A stretch of 64,000 nucleotides of DNA from Fictibacillus norfolkensis (lineage in GTDB: Bacteria; Bacillota; Bacilli; Bacillales; Fictibacillaceae): contig NZ_JACSQM010000007.1 in NCBI RefSeq assembly GCF_014836645.1, forward strand, positions 62,001 through 126,000, written 5' to 3'. This document shows, in pieces, positions 25,256-32,812 of the stretch (position 1 is its first letter; the number at the start of each line of letters is the position of its first letter). The position numbers were made by a program, and so were the translations under genes. The notes beneath the pieces were generated by a model that ran no database searches, was not told where the DNA came from, and saw only the letters and a program-made list of their open reading frames with translations.

Positions 25256-25876
25256 TTAAGAAAGTTTTAGTTTTAGTTCTTCAATGCACTGACTTAATTT
25301 GTAGTGAGCGATTTTTTTAGCTTGAGACTCTAAGAAAAGATTGGCTGGTTCAGGTGTAAGAATAAAAAAGGAGACGCCCATCTTTCTTATAAAGATCAAT
25401 TCACTATCAGTACTCTTAACGGTCTGTTCCTGATCGTGAAAGAGCTTTAGCAAGTCTATGCCTTCTGCTAGATTTACATCGCCCGTTTGCAGCAATGAAT
25501 TTAATACATATAGCGTTAACAACTGATTAAAAGAGAATGATTGGCTTGGGCCATGAAAATTGTTGAACATGTCTACTGTTGTTTGTGAAACGATGTTACG
25601 TTTTGTGAGTTCTTCAGCCGATAATGAAGTAAGTGTTGGGGAAGGGGAGAACATATCAGCTAGTTCATCGAGTGATAAATCATCTTTTAAGGTTTTTATC
25701 TTTTGGATGCGCAGCAAAATATCATCTTTAGGAAAGAACGTTTCTTGTCCAGTAAAGGTAGATTTTCGAATGAACCAGTTTTCTGGAATCAAATTCTTTC
25801 TTTTCCATCTGTAAAGTTGGCCGTATGAGATATTCGCTTCTTCTAATAGATCTTTTTTTGAGATTAGTTTTTCCAT
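25256..25876 (-). CDS. yhbD: YhbD-type DNA-binding protein (DUF4004)
   Basis: 206 residues. The N-terminal 60 residues read as a MerR-like helix-turn-helix: ISKKDLLEEANISYGQLYRWKRKNLIPENW, followed by FFPKDDILLRIQKIKTLKDD. The rest is helical, with no recognisable ligand site. It is cotranscribed with the bactofilin-like gene and probably regulates that operon: a dyad lies inside the 18-base spacer of the promoter upstream, as MerR-type activators require. GGAGG precedes the ATG. Confidence 0.85.
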   Translation of the reverse strand: MEKLISKKDLLEEANISYGQLYRWKRKNLIPENWFIRKSTFTGQETFFPKDDILLRIQKIKTLKDDLSLDELADMFSPSPTLTSLSAEELTKRNIVSQTTVDMFNNFHGPSQSFSFNQLLTLYVLNSLLQTGDVNLAEGIDLLKLFHDQEQTVKSTDSELIFIRKMGVSFFILTPEPANLFLESQAKKIAHYKLSQCIEELKLKLS

Positions 25877-25896
25877 GATTAACCTCCTTGTTTTTT

Positions 25897-25926
25897 AATG
25901 TAACATAACACTGTTACACTAGGCAA
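25897..25926 (-). promoter_or_regulatory. promoter with MerR-style dyad in its spacer
   Basis: On the minus strand TTGCCT (25926-25921), an 18-base spacer and TACATT (25902-25897) form a -35/-10 pair. The perfect dyad TGTAACA/TGTTACA (25899-25918) occupies the spacer. It reads into yhbD. Confidence 0.6.
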
Positions 25927-25999
25927 TAATTTTTAAAATGATACAAAGGAAAGTGCAAGAAGACTTTTGAATAATAATAGGTAGAAGGTGGAGGGGTTA

Positions 26000-26728
26000 A
26001 TGGAGAATTGGTTTAGTGCAGGAACTTCTGGTTTTAGGATGTTTCAGTGGGAGCATGTTTCATTATTAGTTTTTATTTTCTTTGTGAGTATAGGCATGTA
26101 TGGTTACCGTATTCGGATTAGGAAGATGCACGTATGGAAGAAGATCTTGATCACAGGACTTATCGTCTCTGAGAGTACGTATCATATATGGGCCGTTTAT
26201 AATGATTTATGGGATGTTCATTTTTTCTTGCCTCTGCAGTTATGCAGTTTCAATATTCTGCTATGCATATTGTTGATCATTACAGATAATCGGAGACTGT
26301 TTGCTTTTGTTTATCTTTTTGGATTAACAGGTGCTGTACAAGGAATATTGACACCAGAGCTGTTTCAGGAACCTTGGCATTTTCGTTTCATTCAATACTT
26401 TCTGGCGCATGCATTTATTGTTTGGACAGCTCTTTACTATGCGATTATAAAGTCTTATATCATTAGCTGGCAGCTTCTTTTTCAATCCTTTTTATGGCTG
26501 AACGTGTATGCGGTACTTGTATACGTTGTAGATGTAGCGATTGGTGCGAATTATATGTTTTTGCTAGAGAAACCATCCAGTGCTTCGCTTATGGATTTCT
26601 TAGGACCTTATCCGTGGTATATCCTATCATTAGAACTAGTCGCTTTCTGTTTATGTCTGCTTGTTTTTATTCCGGTCAAAGAAAAACGAATCCACTCCAA
26701 AAAGGGCTATCCGCCGTTTAAGGCATAG
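26000..26728 (+). CDS. YwaF-family integral membrane protein (TIGR02206)
   Basis: Membrane protein of 242 residues with seven predicted helices. Conserved family features are FQWEHVSLLVFIF near the start, FLPLQLCSFNI, FRFIQYFLAHAFIVW and DFLGPYPWYILSLEL near the end; such His/Gln/Cys positions inside helices are shared with the YwaF/TMEM164 group, whose bacterial role is unknown. The ATG at 26000 has GGAGG five bases upstream and is preferred over the GTG at 25988. A terminator overlaps the stop codon. Confidence 0.82.
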   Translation: MENWFSAGTSGFRMFQWEHVSLLVFIFFVSIGMYGYRIRIRKMHVWKKILITGLIVSESTYHIWAVYNDLWDVHFFLPLQLCSFNILLCILLIITDNRRLFAFVYLFGLTGAVQGILTPELFQEPWHFRFIQYFLAHAFIVWTALYYAIIKSYIISWQLLFQSFLWLNVYAVLVYVVDVAIGANYMFLLEKPSSASLMDFLGPYPWYILSLELVAFCLCLLVFIPVKEKRIHSKKGYPPFKA

Positions 26729-26738
26729 GTCCTTTTTT
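26700..26738 (+). terminator. terminator after the YwaF-type gene
   Basis: AAAAGG-CTAT pairs with ATAG-CCTTTT around 26710-26725, followed by seven T residues; it overlaps the end of the gene. Confidence 0.65.
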
Positions 26739-26815
26739 TGTACCTTTTGTGACAAAGCCATGCAAAAGAAGAATATAATGGAATTTATTGTATAATGGAA
26801 ATGAGGAGGGATTTT

Positions 26816-27892
26816 ATGATTGAAACCATGAATAGGCCGATCAGGTGGATACCTTATCTATTTCTTAGTTTATTGGTCATTGGAAGCAATGTCATTCTTT
26901 ATCAGACAACTTATTTTCAACCCGTACCTACTTCTGTGCTCATTGGCTCCATGTTTGATTTTCTTCTTGTAATTCCTCTACTTACCTATTACTTTATTAT
27001 TCGTAAAAGATACTCATGGAAGCTGACACTGCTTGTCGCATTAGTGAGTTATGCTATCGCTTCATTTATCATTCCAGATGATCTGCTGAAATCTGTATCA
27101 ATTATCCCGAAAGCTCTTCTTCTTTTAGAAGCGGGTTTTATCTCCATTGAGCTTTATCTATTGTTTATCGTGTGCAGAAAGTTTCCTAAAGTAAAGAAAA
27201 CGTACAGTGAATTAGCTGTTGAACAACCTTTTTTATTGAAAATCAAACAAGCTGTTAACGTTCATTTTGCACAAAGTCGTTTAATCGATTCTCTTGTCAG
27301 TGAAGTAACGATGTTCTATTATGCTTTCTTTTCCTGGCGAAAAGCACCTATGATGACTGAACAAACATTTACTTACCATAAGAATACGAGTTATGTAGCT
27401 CTCCAACTCATGCTGATTCACGCGCTGATCATCGAATCAGTCGGCCTTCATTATTTCTTCAGCCAGTGGAACCATACAGTCTCTCTGATTTTACTATTTT
27501 TAAACATCTATTCTATTCTTTTTCTCTTCGGCCAGATGCAAGCCGTTAAAAAAGTCCCTTTGATTGTTACGGAGCAATCGTTGCTATTGAATATAGGATT
27601 TATTAAAAGCCTTGATCTGCCGTTTAAATACATCCAAGAATGGAGAACGTATGAAGGACCAGATGAGTTGAGTTCAGCTGAAATGAAGTATACGTTTGAA
27701 GCGCGAGTGAGTGATTTTATTCCGGAAAAGCCGAATATTGAGTTGTTGCTGAAAAAACCTGTAAGGTCAGATATCATATATGGATTTAAAAAGAGCGTGA
27801 CAAGGGTAGTTATTAAAGTAGATAATCCAGCTGAATTAATGAGGCATATTGAGAAAAGAATGGCTGATCAAGAATGTAACTTAGAAGATTAA
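26816..27892 (+). CDS. membrane protein of unknown function
   Basis: 358 residues. Five N-terminal helices (about 12-130), a soluble stretch, two further helices (about 190-235), then a C-terminal soluble domain of about 110 residues resembling a PH-like beta fold (VPLIVTEQSLLLNIGFIKSLDLPFKYI). Similar Bacillus proteins are often labelled beta-carotene monooxygenase, but no iron-binding histidine pattern of that enzyme is present and I do not use the name. GAGGAGGG is five bases before the ATG at 26816. Stands alone upstream of ktrB. Confidence 0.7.
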   Translation: MIETMNRPIRWIPYLFLSLLVIGSNVILYQTTYFQPVPTSVLIGSMFDFLLVIPLLTYYFIIRKRYSWKLTLLVALVSYAIASFIIPDDLLKSVSIIPKALLLLEAGFISIELYLLFIVCRKFPKVKKTYSELAVEQPFLLKIKQAVNVHFAQSRLIDSLVSEVTMFYYAFFSWRKAPMMTEQTFTYHKNTSYVALQLMLIHALIIESVGLHYFFSQWNHTVSLILLFLNIYSILFLFGQMQAVKKVPLIVTEQSLLLNIGFIKSLDLPFKYIQEWRTYEGPDELSSAEMKYTFEARVSDFIPEKPNIELLLKKPVRSDIIYGFKKSVTRVVIKVDNPAELMRHIEKRMADQECNLED

Positions 27893-27995
27893 CAGTCTTT
27901 TTTTATCAAATGTTCAATTTCACCTTGTTAAATGGAAATGCTATTGTTAAGATTTCAGAAGGTTACAGAAAAATCCTTTCGACAGGTGAAAATAT

Positions 27996-29363
27996 ATGTT
28001 TAAAAATACAGCAACTTCACAACACAAAAAAACATTCCTAACCTCTGTTCAACTTATTGTGATCTTCTATTTATTGTCCGTACTAGTAGCGACTATTCTG
28101 TTAAGCTTACCAGTCGGGCATAACGAGGGAGTAGAGTTGAAATTTATCGATGCTCTGTTTACAGCGGTGAGTGCAGTTAGTGTAACAGGTCTAACTTCTG
28201 TTAATATTTCAGAAACGTTTAATCACGTTGGCGTCGTCCTTCTTGCCATCATCGTGCAGATTGGTGGAATCGGCGTTATGACGCTCGGTACAGCTATTTG
28301 GCTTTTAATCGGTAAGCGTATTGGGATGAGAGAACGCCAATTGATTATGACAGATCAAAATCAATCTACACTTGCTGGACTGGTCCAGCTGATGAAACAG
28401 ATTTTAACGTTAATTATTGGAATCGAAGTAGTGGGAACCATTTTGTTCTTTTTCTTATTTCAGTCTTATTACGATACACAGATGGAAGTATTGTACCATG
28501 CTTTTTTCGCGGCAGTTACAGCCACGACAAATGCTGGCTTTGATATTACGGGAAGCTCCTTAATCCCTTTTCGTCATGATTATCTCGTTCAAATTGTCAC
28601 GATGTTATTAATTACATCAGGAGCGATTGGGTTTCCTGTTTTAGTTGAGATTAATAACTTTATTAAAGAGCGCAAATATCTAGAGCGCTATACGTTCACT
28701 CTTTTTACAAAGGTTACAACAACTACATTTGCTATTTTAGTTATAACAGGTGCGATTGGTTTTTATCTACTTGAGATGAACGCTTTCTTTGAAGGAAAGA
28801 ACTGGCATGAGACGTTTTTCTATTCGATGTTTCAGTCCGTAACCACTCGAAGTGGCGGTTTATCAACAATGGATATCTCACAACTAACAGTACCGACCAT
28901 GCTTTTCTTATCGATCATGATGTTTATTGGTGCTTCACCTAGCTCTGTCGGTGGAGGGATAAGAACAACAACGTTTGCCGTAGCTCTATTAGCGATTCTC
29001 TTTTATGCAAAAGGAAGAAACACGATTAAGATCTTCAAGCGAGAGATCTATCCAGAAGACATTCAAAAATCATTTATCGTTATTATTGTAGCGATGGCGC
29101 TCTGTACATCATCCACAATCATCCTAGCGATTACCGACCCTATGCCGATTGAATACTTATTCTTCGAAGTTTGTTCAGCGTTCGGAACAACAGGGCTTTC
29201 GACGGGCATAACGAGTGAGTTGAGTTCCATAGGGAAATTGATACTAATGCTTTTGATGTTCATCGGTAGGATTGGTGTCTTATCCTTCTTATTCATCATT
29301 CGAGGGAAAGTAGTAACAGAGCATATTCATTATCCGAAAGAAAAATTAATAATTGGTCAATAA
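27996..29363 (+). CDS. potassium uptake protein KtrB/KtrD (TrkH-like channel subunit)
   Basis: 455 residues with four membrane-pore-membrane repeats. The four selectivity-filter glycines lie in SAVSVTGLTS, ATTNAGFDI, VTTRSGGLST and SAFGTTGLSTG. This length and the loop pattern match Ktr channels rather than TrkH. It moves K+ (probably with Na+ coupling) and needs a cytosolic KtrA/KtrC RCK subunit; none is adjacent, as is also so for ktrD in B. subtilis. The upstream gap of about 100 bases is too short for a c-di-AMP riboswitch. Confidence 0.93.
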   Translation: MFKNTATSQHKKTFLTSVQLIVIFYLLSVLVATILLSLPVGHNEGVELKFIDALFTAVSAVSVTGLTSVNISETFNHVGVVLLAIIVQIGGIGVMTLGTAIWLLIGKRIGMRERQLIMTDQNQSTLAGLVQLMKQILTLIIGIEVVGTILFFFLFQSYYDTQMEVLYHAFFAAVTATTNAGFDITGSSLIPFRHDYLVQIVTMLLITSGAIGFPVLVEINNFIKERKYLERYTFTLFTKVTTTTFAILVITGAIGFYLLEMNAFFEGKNWHETFFYSMFQSVTTRSGGLSTMDISQLTVPTMLFLSIMMFIGASPSSVGGGIRTTTFAVALLAILFYAKGRNTIKIFKREIYPEDIQKSFIVIIVAMALCTSSTIILAITDPMPIEYLFFEVCSAFGTTGLSTGITSELSSIGKLILMLLMFIGRIGVLSFLFIIRGKVVTEHIHYPKEKLIIGQ

Positions 29364-29420
29364 AAGTGATCACGTTTGAATTCAGTTCGATGTTTACTTA
29401 TAATGAACATAAGTAAATAA

Positions 29421-29566
29421 GTCCTTCGGGGTCGGGTGAAATTCCCAACCGGCGGTGATGAGGCCGAGAGCCTCTTAGTCCGTGACCCGGTTTTGCTTTT
29501 AGCAGAAACGGTGGATTCGGTGCAATTCCGAAGCCGACAGTATAGTCTGGATGGGAGAAGGAACGT
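29421..29566 (+). ncRNA. FMN riboswitch (RFN element)
   Basis: All conserved RFN blocks are present in order: TTCGGGGTCGGGTGAAATTC, CCAACCGGCGGTGATG, GCC..AGCCTCTTAGTCCGTGACCCG, GGTGGATTCGGTGCAATTCC, GAAGCCGACAGT and CTGGATGGGAGAAGGA. It lies upstream of ribE-ribBA-ribH and is followed by a terminator, so FMN binding should end transcription before ribE. Confidence 0.97.
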
Positions 29567-29638
29567 GAACACTTTTAGAATACCTGTGTTTAAAATAGGT
29601 ATAACTAAAGGTTTATTTCGTTATATTCTTAACATTTA

Positions 29639-29670
29639 AAACCCCGGAAGCTTTGTTTCCGGGGTTATTT
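29639..29670 (+). terminator. riboswitch-controlled terminator
   Basis: AACCCCGGAA (29640-29649) pairs with TTTCCGGGGTT (29656-29666) and is followed by a short T-rich tail. It forms the expression platform of the FMN riboswitch, 80 bases before the ribE start. Confidence 0.8.
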
Positions 29671-29745
29671 GTATTAAGAAAAAAGGACTCCTGCTTATGT
29701 ATATTTACGATGATACGAACGTCATACGAGAGGAGGGAAAGCTTC

Positions 29746-30393
29746 TTGTTTACAGGCATTATCGAAGAAAAAGGTACAATAAAATCCATTTCCAAAGGGA
29801 ATGAAACGATCGTACTTACCGTTACAGCAAAAGAAGTACTGAAAGATGTAAACCTTGGAGATAGTATAGCGGTAAACGGTGTTTGTTTAACGGTAACTTC
29901 TTTCAGTAATAGGGAGTTCACCGTAGATGTTATGCCTGAAACGTTTCGGTCTTCCACATTGAGACTGTTAAATAACCGTGATTTCGTTAATCTTGAACGA
30001 GCGATGGCTGCCGGTGGCCGGTTCGGTGGACATTTTGTTTCCGGGCATGTGGATGGGACAGGAACAATTATTGAAAAGCGTCCAGAAAGAAATGCCATCT
30101 ATTATACGATAGCGTTGCCAGACCATCTCATGCGCTATTTTATGTTGAAAGGCTCTGTGTGTGTAGATGGGACAAGTCTCACTATATTTGAAGTAACCGA
30201 AAGTACGATTACCGTTTCACTAATTCCTCATACAGCAGAACATACGATTTTAGGATCGAAAGGAACGGGTGACATCGTGAACATCGAATGCGACATGCTC
30301 GCCAAATATGTACACAATATGTTGTCGCCGAAAGAAGAAACTACACAAAAGTCGAAGTTGTCTCTTGATTTCTTACAAGAGCACGGATTTTAG
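29746..30393 (+). CDS. ribE: riboflavin synthase alpha subunit
   Basis: 215 residues, the same length as B. subtilis RibE. It joins two 6,7-dimethyl-8-ribityllumazines to give riboflavin. It has the two similar beta-barrel halves: [12 protein letters not shown] and [20 protein letters not shown] in the first, and the related [13 protein letters not shown] and [15 protein letters not shown] in the second. The start is TTG at 29746, fixed by AGGAGGG eight bases upstream and by the family's usual MFTGI beginning; longer frames extend into the terminator. First gene of the riboswitch operon; the usual leading ribD is missing. Confidence 0.96.
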   Translation: MFTGIIEEKGTIKSISKGNETIVLTVTAKEVLKDVNLGDSIAVNGVCLTVTSFSNREFTVDVMPETFRSSTLRLLNNRDFVNLERAMAAGGRFGGHFVSGHVDGTGTIIEKRPERNAIYYTIALPDHLMRYFMLKGSVCVDGTSLTIFEVTESTITVSLIPHTAEHTILGSKGTGDIVNIECDMLAKYVHNMLSPKEETTQKSKLSLDFLQEHGF

Positions 30394-30404
30394 GAGGAGA
30401 GTTC

Positions 30405-31598
30405 ATGTTTCACTCCATAGAAGAAGCAGTTGCAGATCTTAAAGAAGGAAAGATTGTGATCGTAGTCGATGATGAAGATCGTGAAAACGAGGGTGATTTT
30501 GTAGCACTCGCAGAAGGGATCACTCCTGAAACGATCAACTTTATGGTGACACATGGCAGAGGGTTAGTCTGTACACCGATCTCTGAAGAAATTGCAAGAA
30601 AGCTTGACCTTTCACCGATGGTAACTACCAACACGGATTCACATGGGACAGCTTTTACGATAAGTGTTGATCATATTTCCACAACAACAGGGATTTCGGC
30701 TCAAGAAAGAGCGGCAACAGTACGTGAGCTAGTAAATATAGAATCCTTGCCTACAGATTTTAAGCGCCCTGGTCATATTTTTCCGTTGATCGGAAAAAAC
30801 GGAGGTGTGTTGCGAAGAGCAGGACATACAGAAGCTGCCATCGATCTTGCCCAAATGGCAGGAAGCAAATCTGCAGGGGTTATCTGTGAAATCATGAAAG
30901 AAGATGGAACGATGGCTCGTGTTCCTGAACTTGTTGAGCTTGCGAAACAGCACAATATGAAGCTGATCACGATCAAAGACCTCATTACGTACCGAAACAA
31001 AACAGAGCAAATGGTTAAGCGTGAAGTAGAGATTAATCTGCCTACAGAGTTCGGTGATTTTAAAGCGATCGGTTTTTCAAATGTATTGGATGAGAAAGAA
31101 CACGTGGCACTTGTAAAAGGTGATATTGCAAGCGGGGAGCCTGTTTTAGTCCGTGTTCATTCCGAATGTTTAACAGGCGATGTGTTCGGCTCTGCTCGCT
31201 GCGATTGTGGCTTACAGCTTCACGCGGCACTTTCCCAGATTGAAAAAGAAGGTCGTGGCGTTCTGCTGTACATGAGACAAGAAGGGCGAGGAATCGGACT
31301 CATCAATAAGATGAAAGCTTACAAACTTCAAGAAGAAGGTCTAGATACGGTTGAGGCCAATGAGCAGCTTGGGTTCGCACCCGATCTGCGTGACTATGGC
31401 ATCGGTGCTCAGATTTTAAAGGACCTTGGCATCAGTAAGATGAAACTGTTGACGAACAATCCAAGAAAGATTGCTGGATTAAAAGGTTATGACTTAGAAG
31501 TGACAGACCGTCTGGCGCTTCAGATGCCTCATAACAAGAACAACGAAGATTATTTGAAAACAAAAAAGAGCAAATTGGGGCATATGCTTCATTTCTAA
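30405..31598 (+). CDS. ribBA: RibBA: DHBP synthase / GTP cyclohydrolase II
   Basis: 397 residues, two enzymes in one chain. The N-terminal 3,4-dihydroxy-2-butanone 4-phosphate synthase has [12 protein letters not shown] and VTHGRGLVC, with [13 protein letters not shown] later. The C-terminal GTP cyclohydrolase II (from about 205) has [18 protein letters not shown] and [17 protein letters not shown]. Together they start both arms of riboflavin synthesis. AGGAGG precedes the ATG; the gene lies 11 bases after ribE. Its cyclohydrolase half is duplicated by the stand-alone copy at 13057-13812. Confidence 0.97.
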   Translation: MFHSIEEAVADLKEGKIVIVVDDEDRENEGDFVALAEGITPETINFMVTHGRGLVCTPISEEIARKLDLSPMVTTNTDSHGTAFTISVDHISTTTGISAQERAATVRELVNIESLPTDFKRPGHIFPLIGKNGGVLRRAGHTEAAIDLAQMAGSKSAGVICEIMKEDGTMARVPELVELAKQHNMKLITIKDLITYRNKTEQMVKREVEINLPTEFGDFKAIGFSNVLDEKEHVALVKGDIASGEPVLVRVHSECLTGDVFGSARCDCGLQLHAALSQIEKEGRGVLLYMRQEGRGIGLINKMKAYKLQEEGLDTVEANEQLGFAPDLRDYGIGAQILKDLGISKMKLLTNNPRKIAGLKGYDLEVTDRLALQMPHNKNNEDYLKTKKSKLGHMLHF

Positions 31599-31615
31599 AA
31601 TCAGGAGGAATAGTC

Positions 31616-32083
31616 ATGGCAAAATTATTTGAAGGACATTTAGTTGGTACAGGATTAAAAGTAGGTATCGTAGCAGGACGTTTTAATGATTTTATTTCTG
31701 ATAAATTGGTGTCTGGTGCACAGGACGCTTTCAAGAGACACGGTATTTCTGAAGACGACGTAGACATCGCTTGGGTTCCTGGAGCGTTTGAAATTCCGTT
31801 GATCGCGAAAAAGATGGCAGATAGCGGTAATTATGATGCAGTAATAACGCTAGGAGCTGTAATTCGCGGATCAACGCCTCACTTTGATTACGTATGTAAT
31901 GAAGCAGCAAAAGGAGTCGCTCAAGCATCTATGACGAGCGGTGTTCCTGTAATCTTTGGCGTGTTAACCGTTGATTCGATCGAACAAGCGATCGAACGCG
32001 CTGGAACGAAAGCAGGCAACAAGGGCTGGGAAGCAGCTGTGTCTGCGATTGAAATGGCCAACTTAACGCGTCAATTAGGATAA
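31616..32083 (+). CDS. ribH: 6,7-dimethyl-8-ribityllumazine synthase
   Basis: 155 residues, full length. It condenses the ribitylamino-uracil and the butanone phosphate into lumazine, inside the icosahedral shell that encloses riboflavin synthase in Bacillus. Family motifs include [33 protein letters not shown] (catalytic His in this block) and [32 protein letters not shown] sequence near the end. AGGAGG precedes the ATG. Last gene of the riboswitch operon. Confidence 0.97.
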   Translation: MAKLFEGHLVGTGLKVGIVAGRFNDFISDKLVSGAQDAFKRHGISEDDVDIAWVPGAFEIPLIAKKMADSGNYDAVITLGAVIRGSTPHFDYVCNEAAKGVAQASMTSGVPVIFGVLTVDSIEQAIERAGTKAGNKGWEAAVSAIEMANLTRQLG

Positions 32084-32100
32084 GTTGTATGTGTGTGAAA

Positions 32101-32129
32101 GCCCGTCACTTTTAGTGGCGGGTTTTTTT
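32101..32129 (+). terminator. terminator of the riboflavin operon
   Basis: CCCGTCAC (32102-32109) pairs with GTGGCGGG (32115-32122), one G-U pair, followed by seven T residues. Confidence 0.9.
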
Positions 32130-32132
32130 GGA

Positions 32133-32274
32133 GTTTGTCGAAGGGTGTCGATTCGAGGGTAACTTATGGATTGAGAGTAAAATCTCGTGGATTGAGTGCG
32201 CAAATTTGTGGATTGAAGGTAAAAACTCGTGGATTAAATGCTACAACTTCTGGAATGAGGGCTAAAACATCAAG
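32133..32274. repeat. phased tandem array 2 (TGGATTGA core, exact 21-base period)
   Basis: Units starting TGGATT/TGGAAT begin at 32167, 32188, 32209, 32230 and 32251, exactly 21 bases apart, with a degenerate first copy near 32148. TGGATTGA(G) and a TAAAA-CTC segment are kept, the rest varies. The decamer GTTTGTCGAA is at 32133-32142, immediately after the rib operon terminator and before the array. About 65 plain AT-rich bases follow up to the next promoter. Confidence 0.85.
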
Positions 32275-32339
32275 TCTAACACCCTTCTAAAGCACAAATT
32301 AACAGCAATTTAAATAATTTTAAGCATATCTAAAAGCAA

Positions 32340-32369
32340 TTGACATAGTTATTAGAATAGTGATAATAT
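32340..32369 (+). promoter_or_regulatory. sigma-A promoter of the bmr leader region
   Basis: TTGACA at 32340-32345 is followed after 16-18 bases by GATAAT/TAATAT (32362-32369). It reads toward the 32-residue ORF and bmrCD. Confidence 0.65.
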
Positions 32370-32414
32370 TATCAAAGTTACAAACTACAAAATTATGGAA
32401 AGGATGGTTGTGTC

Positions 32415-32513
32415 ATGGTGAAAGAAATGATTGTTACTCAAATTGCGGTCACAGTTGTAATCAACGAAGACTCTACAATTTCATACCATGGCCTGCCGGA
32501 AGAGATGTATTAG
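32415..32513 (+). CDS. 32-residue ORF in the bmrCD leader (BmrB-like position)
   Basis: ATG with AAAGGATGG eight bases upstream and a sigma-A promoter about 50 bases before. The peptide, starting MVKEMIVTQIAVTVVINED and ending HGLPEEMY, is not one I recognise. It is followed by an ACCTGC/GCAGGT hairpin (32530-32564), a GTCAC/GTGAC hairpin with a T run, and a strong terminator. In B. subtilis the leader peptide gene bmrB holds this place before bmrC and controls read-through by ribosome stalling; here the same role is inferred from position, not sequence. Confidence 0.55.
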   Translation: MVKEMIVTQIAVTVVINEDSTISYHGLPEEMY

Positions 32514-32529
32514 AATTATTATTCTACAT

Positions 32530-32591
32530 ACCTGCCTTTTCTATATACAAGTTTGTACGCAGGTCACCCCAGTCGTGACGTGTGTTTTTTT
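32530..32591 (+). promoter_or_regulatory. candidate alternative hairpins of an attenuator
   Basis: ACCTGC (32530-32535) pairs with GCAGGT (32559-32564), with an inner TACAA/TTGTA pairing. GTCAC (32563-32567) pairs with GTGAC (32575-32579) before a T run at 32584-32591. The two stems share two bases, so they may exclude each other. Confidence 0.45.
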
Positions 32592-32600
32592 ATGATTTCA

Positions 32601-32638
32601 AAGCATACCGAGTTCGAATGGTATGCTTTTTTATTTTT
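32601..32638 (+). terminator. strong terminator upstream of the bmrCD leader ORF
   Basis: AAGCATACC (32601-32609) pairs with GGTATGCTT (32620-32628), followed by a long T-rich tail. It separates the 32-residue ORF from bmrC. Confidence 0.85.
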
Positions 32639-32640
32639 GT

Positions 32641-32672
32641 TTGCATAGAAGAGAACCCTCTTCTTGATGCAA
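32641..32672 (+). promoter_or_regulatory. long hairpin between terminator and second leader ORF
   Basis: TTGCAT (32641-32646) and AGAAGAG (32647-32653) pair with CTCTTCT (32658-32664) and ATGCAA (32667-32672), a 13-base-pair stem with a two-base bulge and AACC loop. There is no T tail of its own; it could be an anti-terminator part or an operator. Confidence 0.6.
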
Positions 32673-32702
32673 TAGATCCACTAATTATGAGGAGGAAAAC
32701 AA

Positions 32703-32762
32703 ATGAAGAGTAAATTGTTGAATGTGTGGCTAGAACGCAAGGATCATACACTTTTTGGGTAG
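32703..32762 (+). CDS. 19-residue leader ORF immediately upstream of bmrC
   Basis: MKSKLLNVWLERKDHTLFG then TAG. GAGGAGGA lies six bases before its ATG, as good as any ribosome site in the window, which is why a peptide this short is worth listing. The stop is 50 bases before bmrC, and a TTAAACA/TGTTTAA hairpin lies between. Translation of this peptide could control ribosome access or transcription into bmrC. No homologue is known to me. Confidence 0.5.
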   Translation: MKSKLLNVWLERKDHTLFG

Positions 32763-32812
32763 CTTCGTTAAACAACTGTTTAAAAGAATGGTAGATCGAG
32801 AGGAGAGACATT

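Noticed and set aside
26816..27892. Beta-carotene 15,15'-monooxygenase label often given to similar proteins
   Set aside because: None of the iron-binding histidine pattern of that enzyme family is present, and the protein is polytopic with a PH-like tail.
27893..27995. c-di-AMP (ydaO) riboswitch before the Ktr gene
   Set aside because: The gap is about 100 bases, too short for the motif, and its conserved blocks are absent.
29436..29639. 67-codon frame inside the riboflavin leader
   Set aside because: It lies within the FMN riboswitch, whose conserved blocks explain the sequence fully.
32360..32578. 72-codon frame before bmrC
   Set aside because: It has no ribosome site and overlaps, in another frame, the 32-codon ORF that has one; the hairpins of the leader explain its second half.
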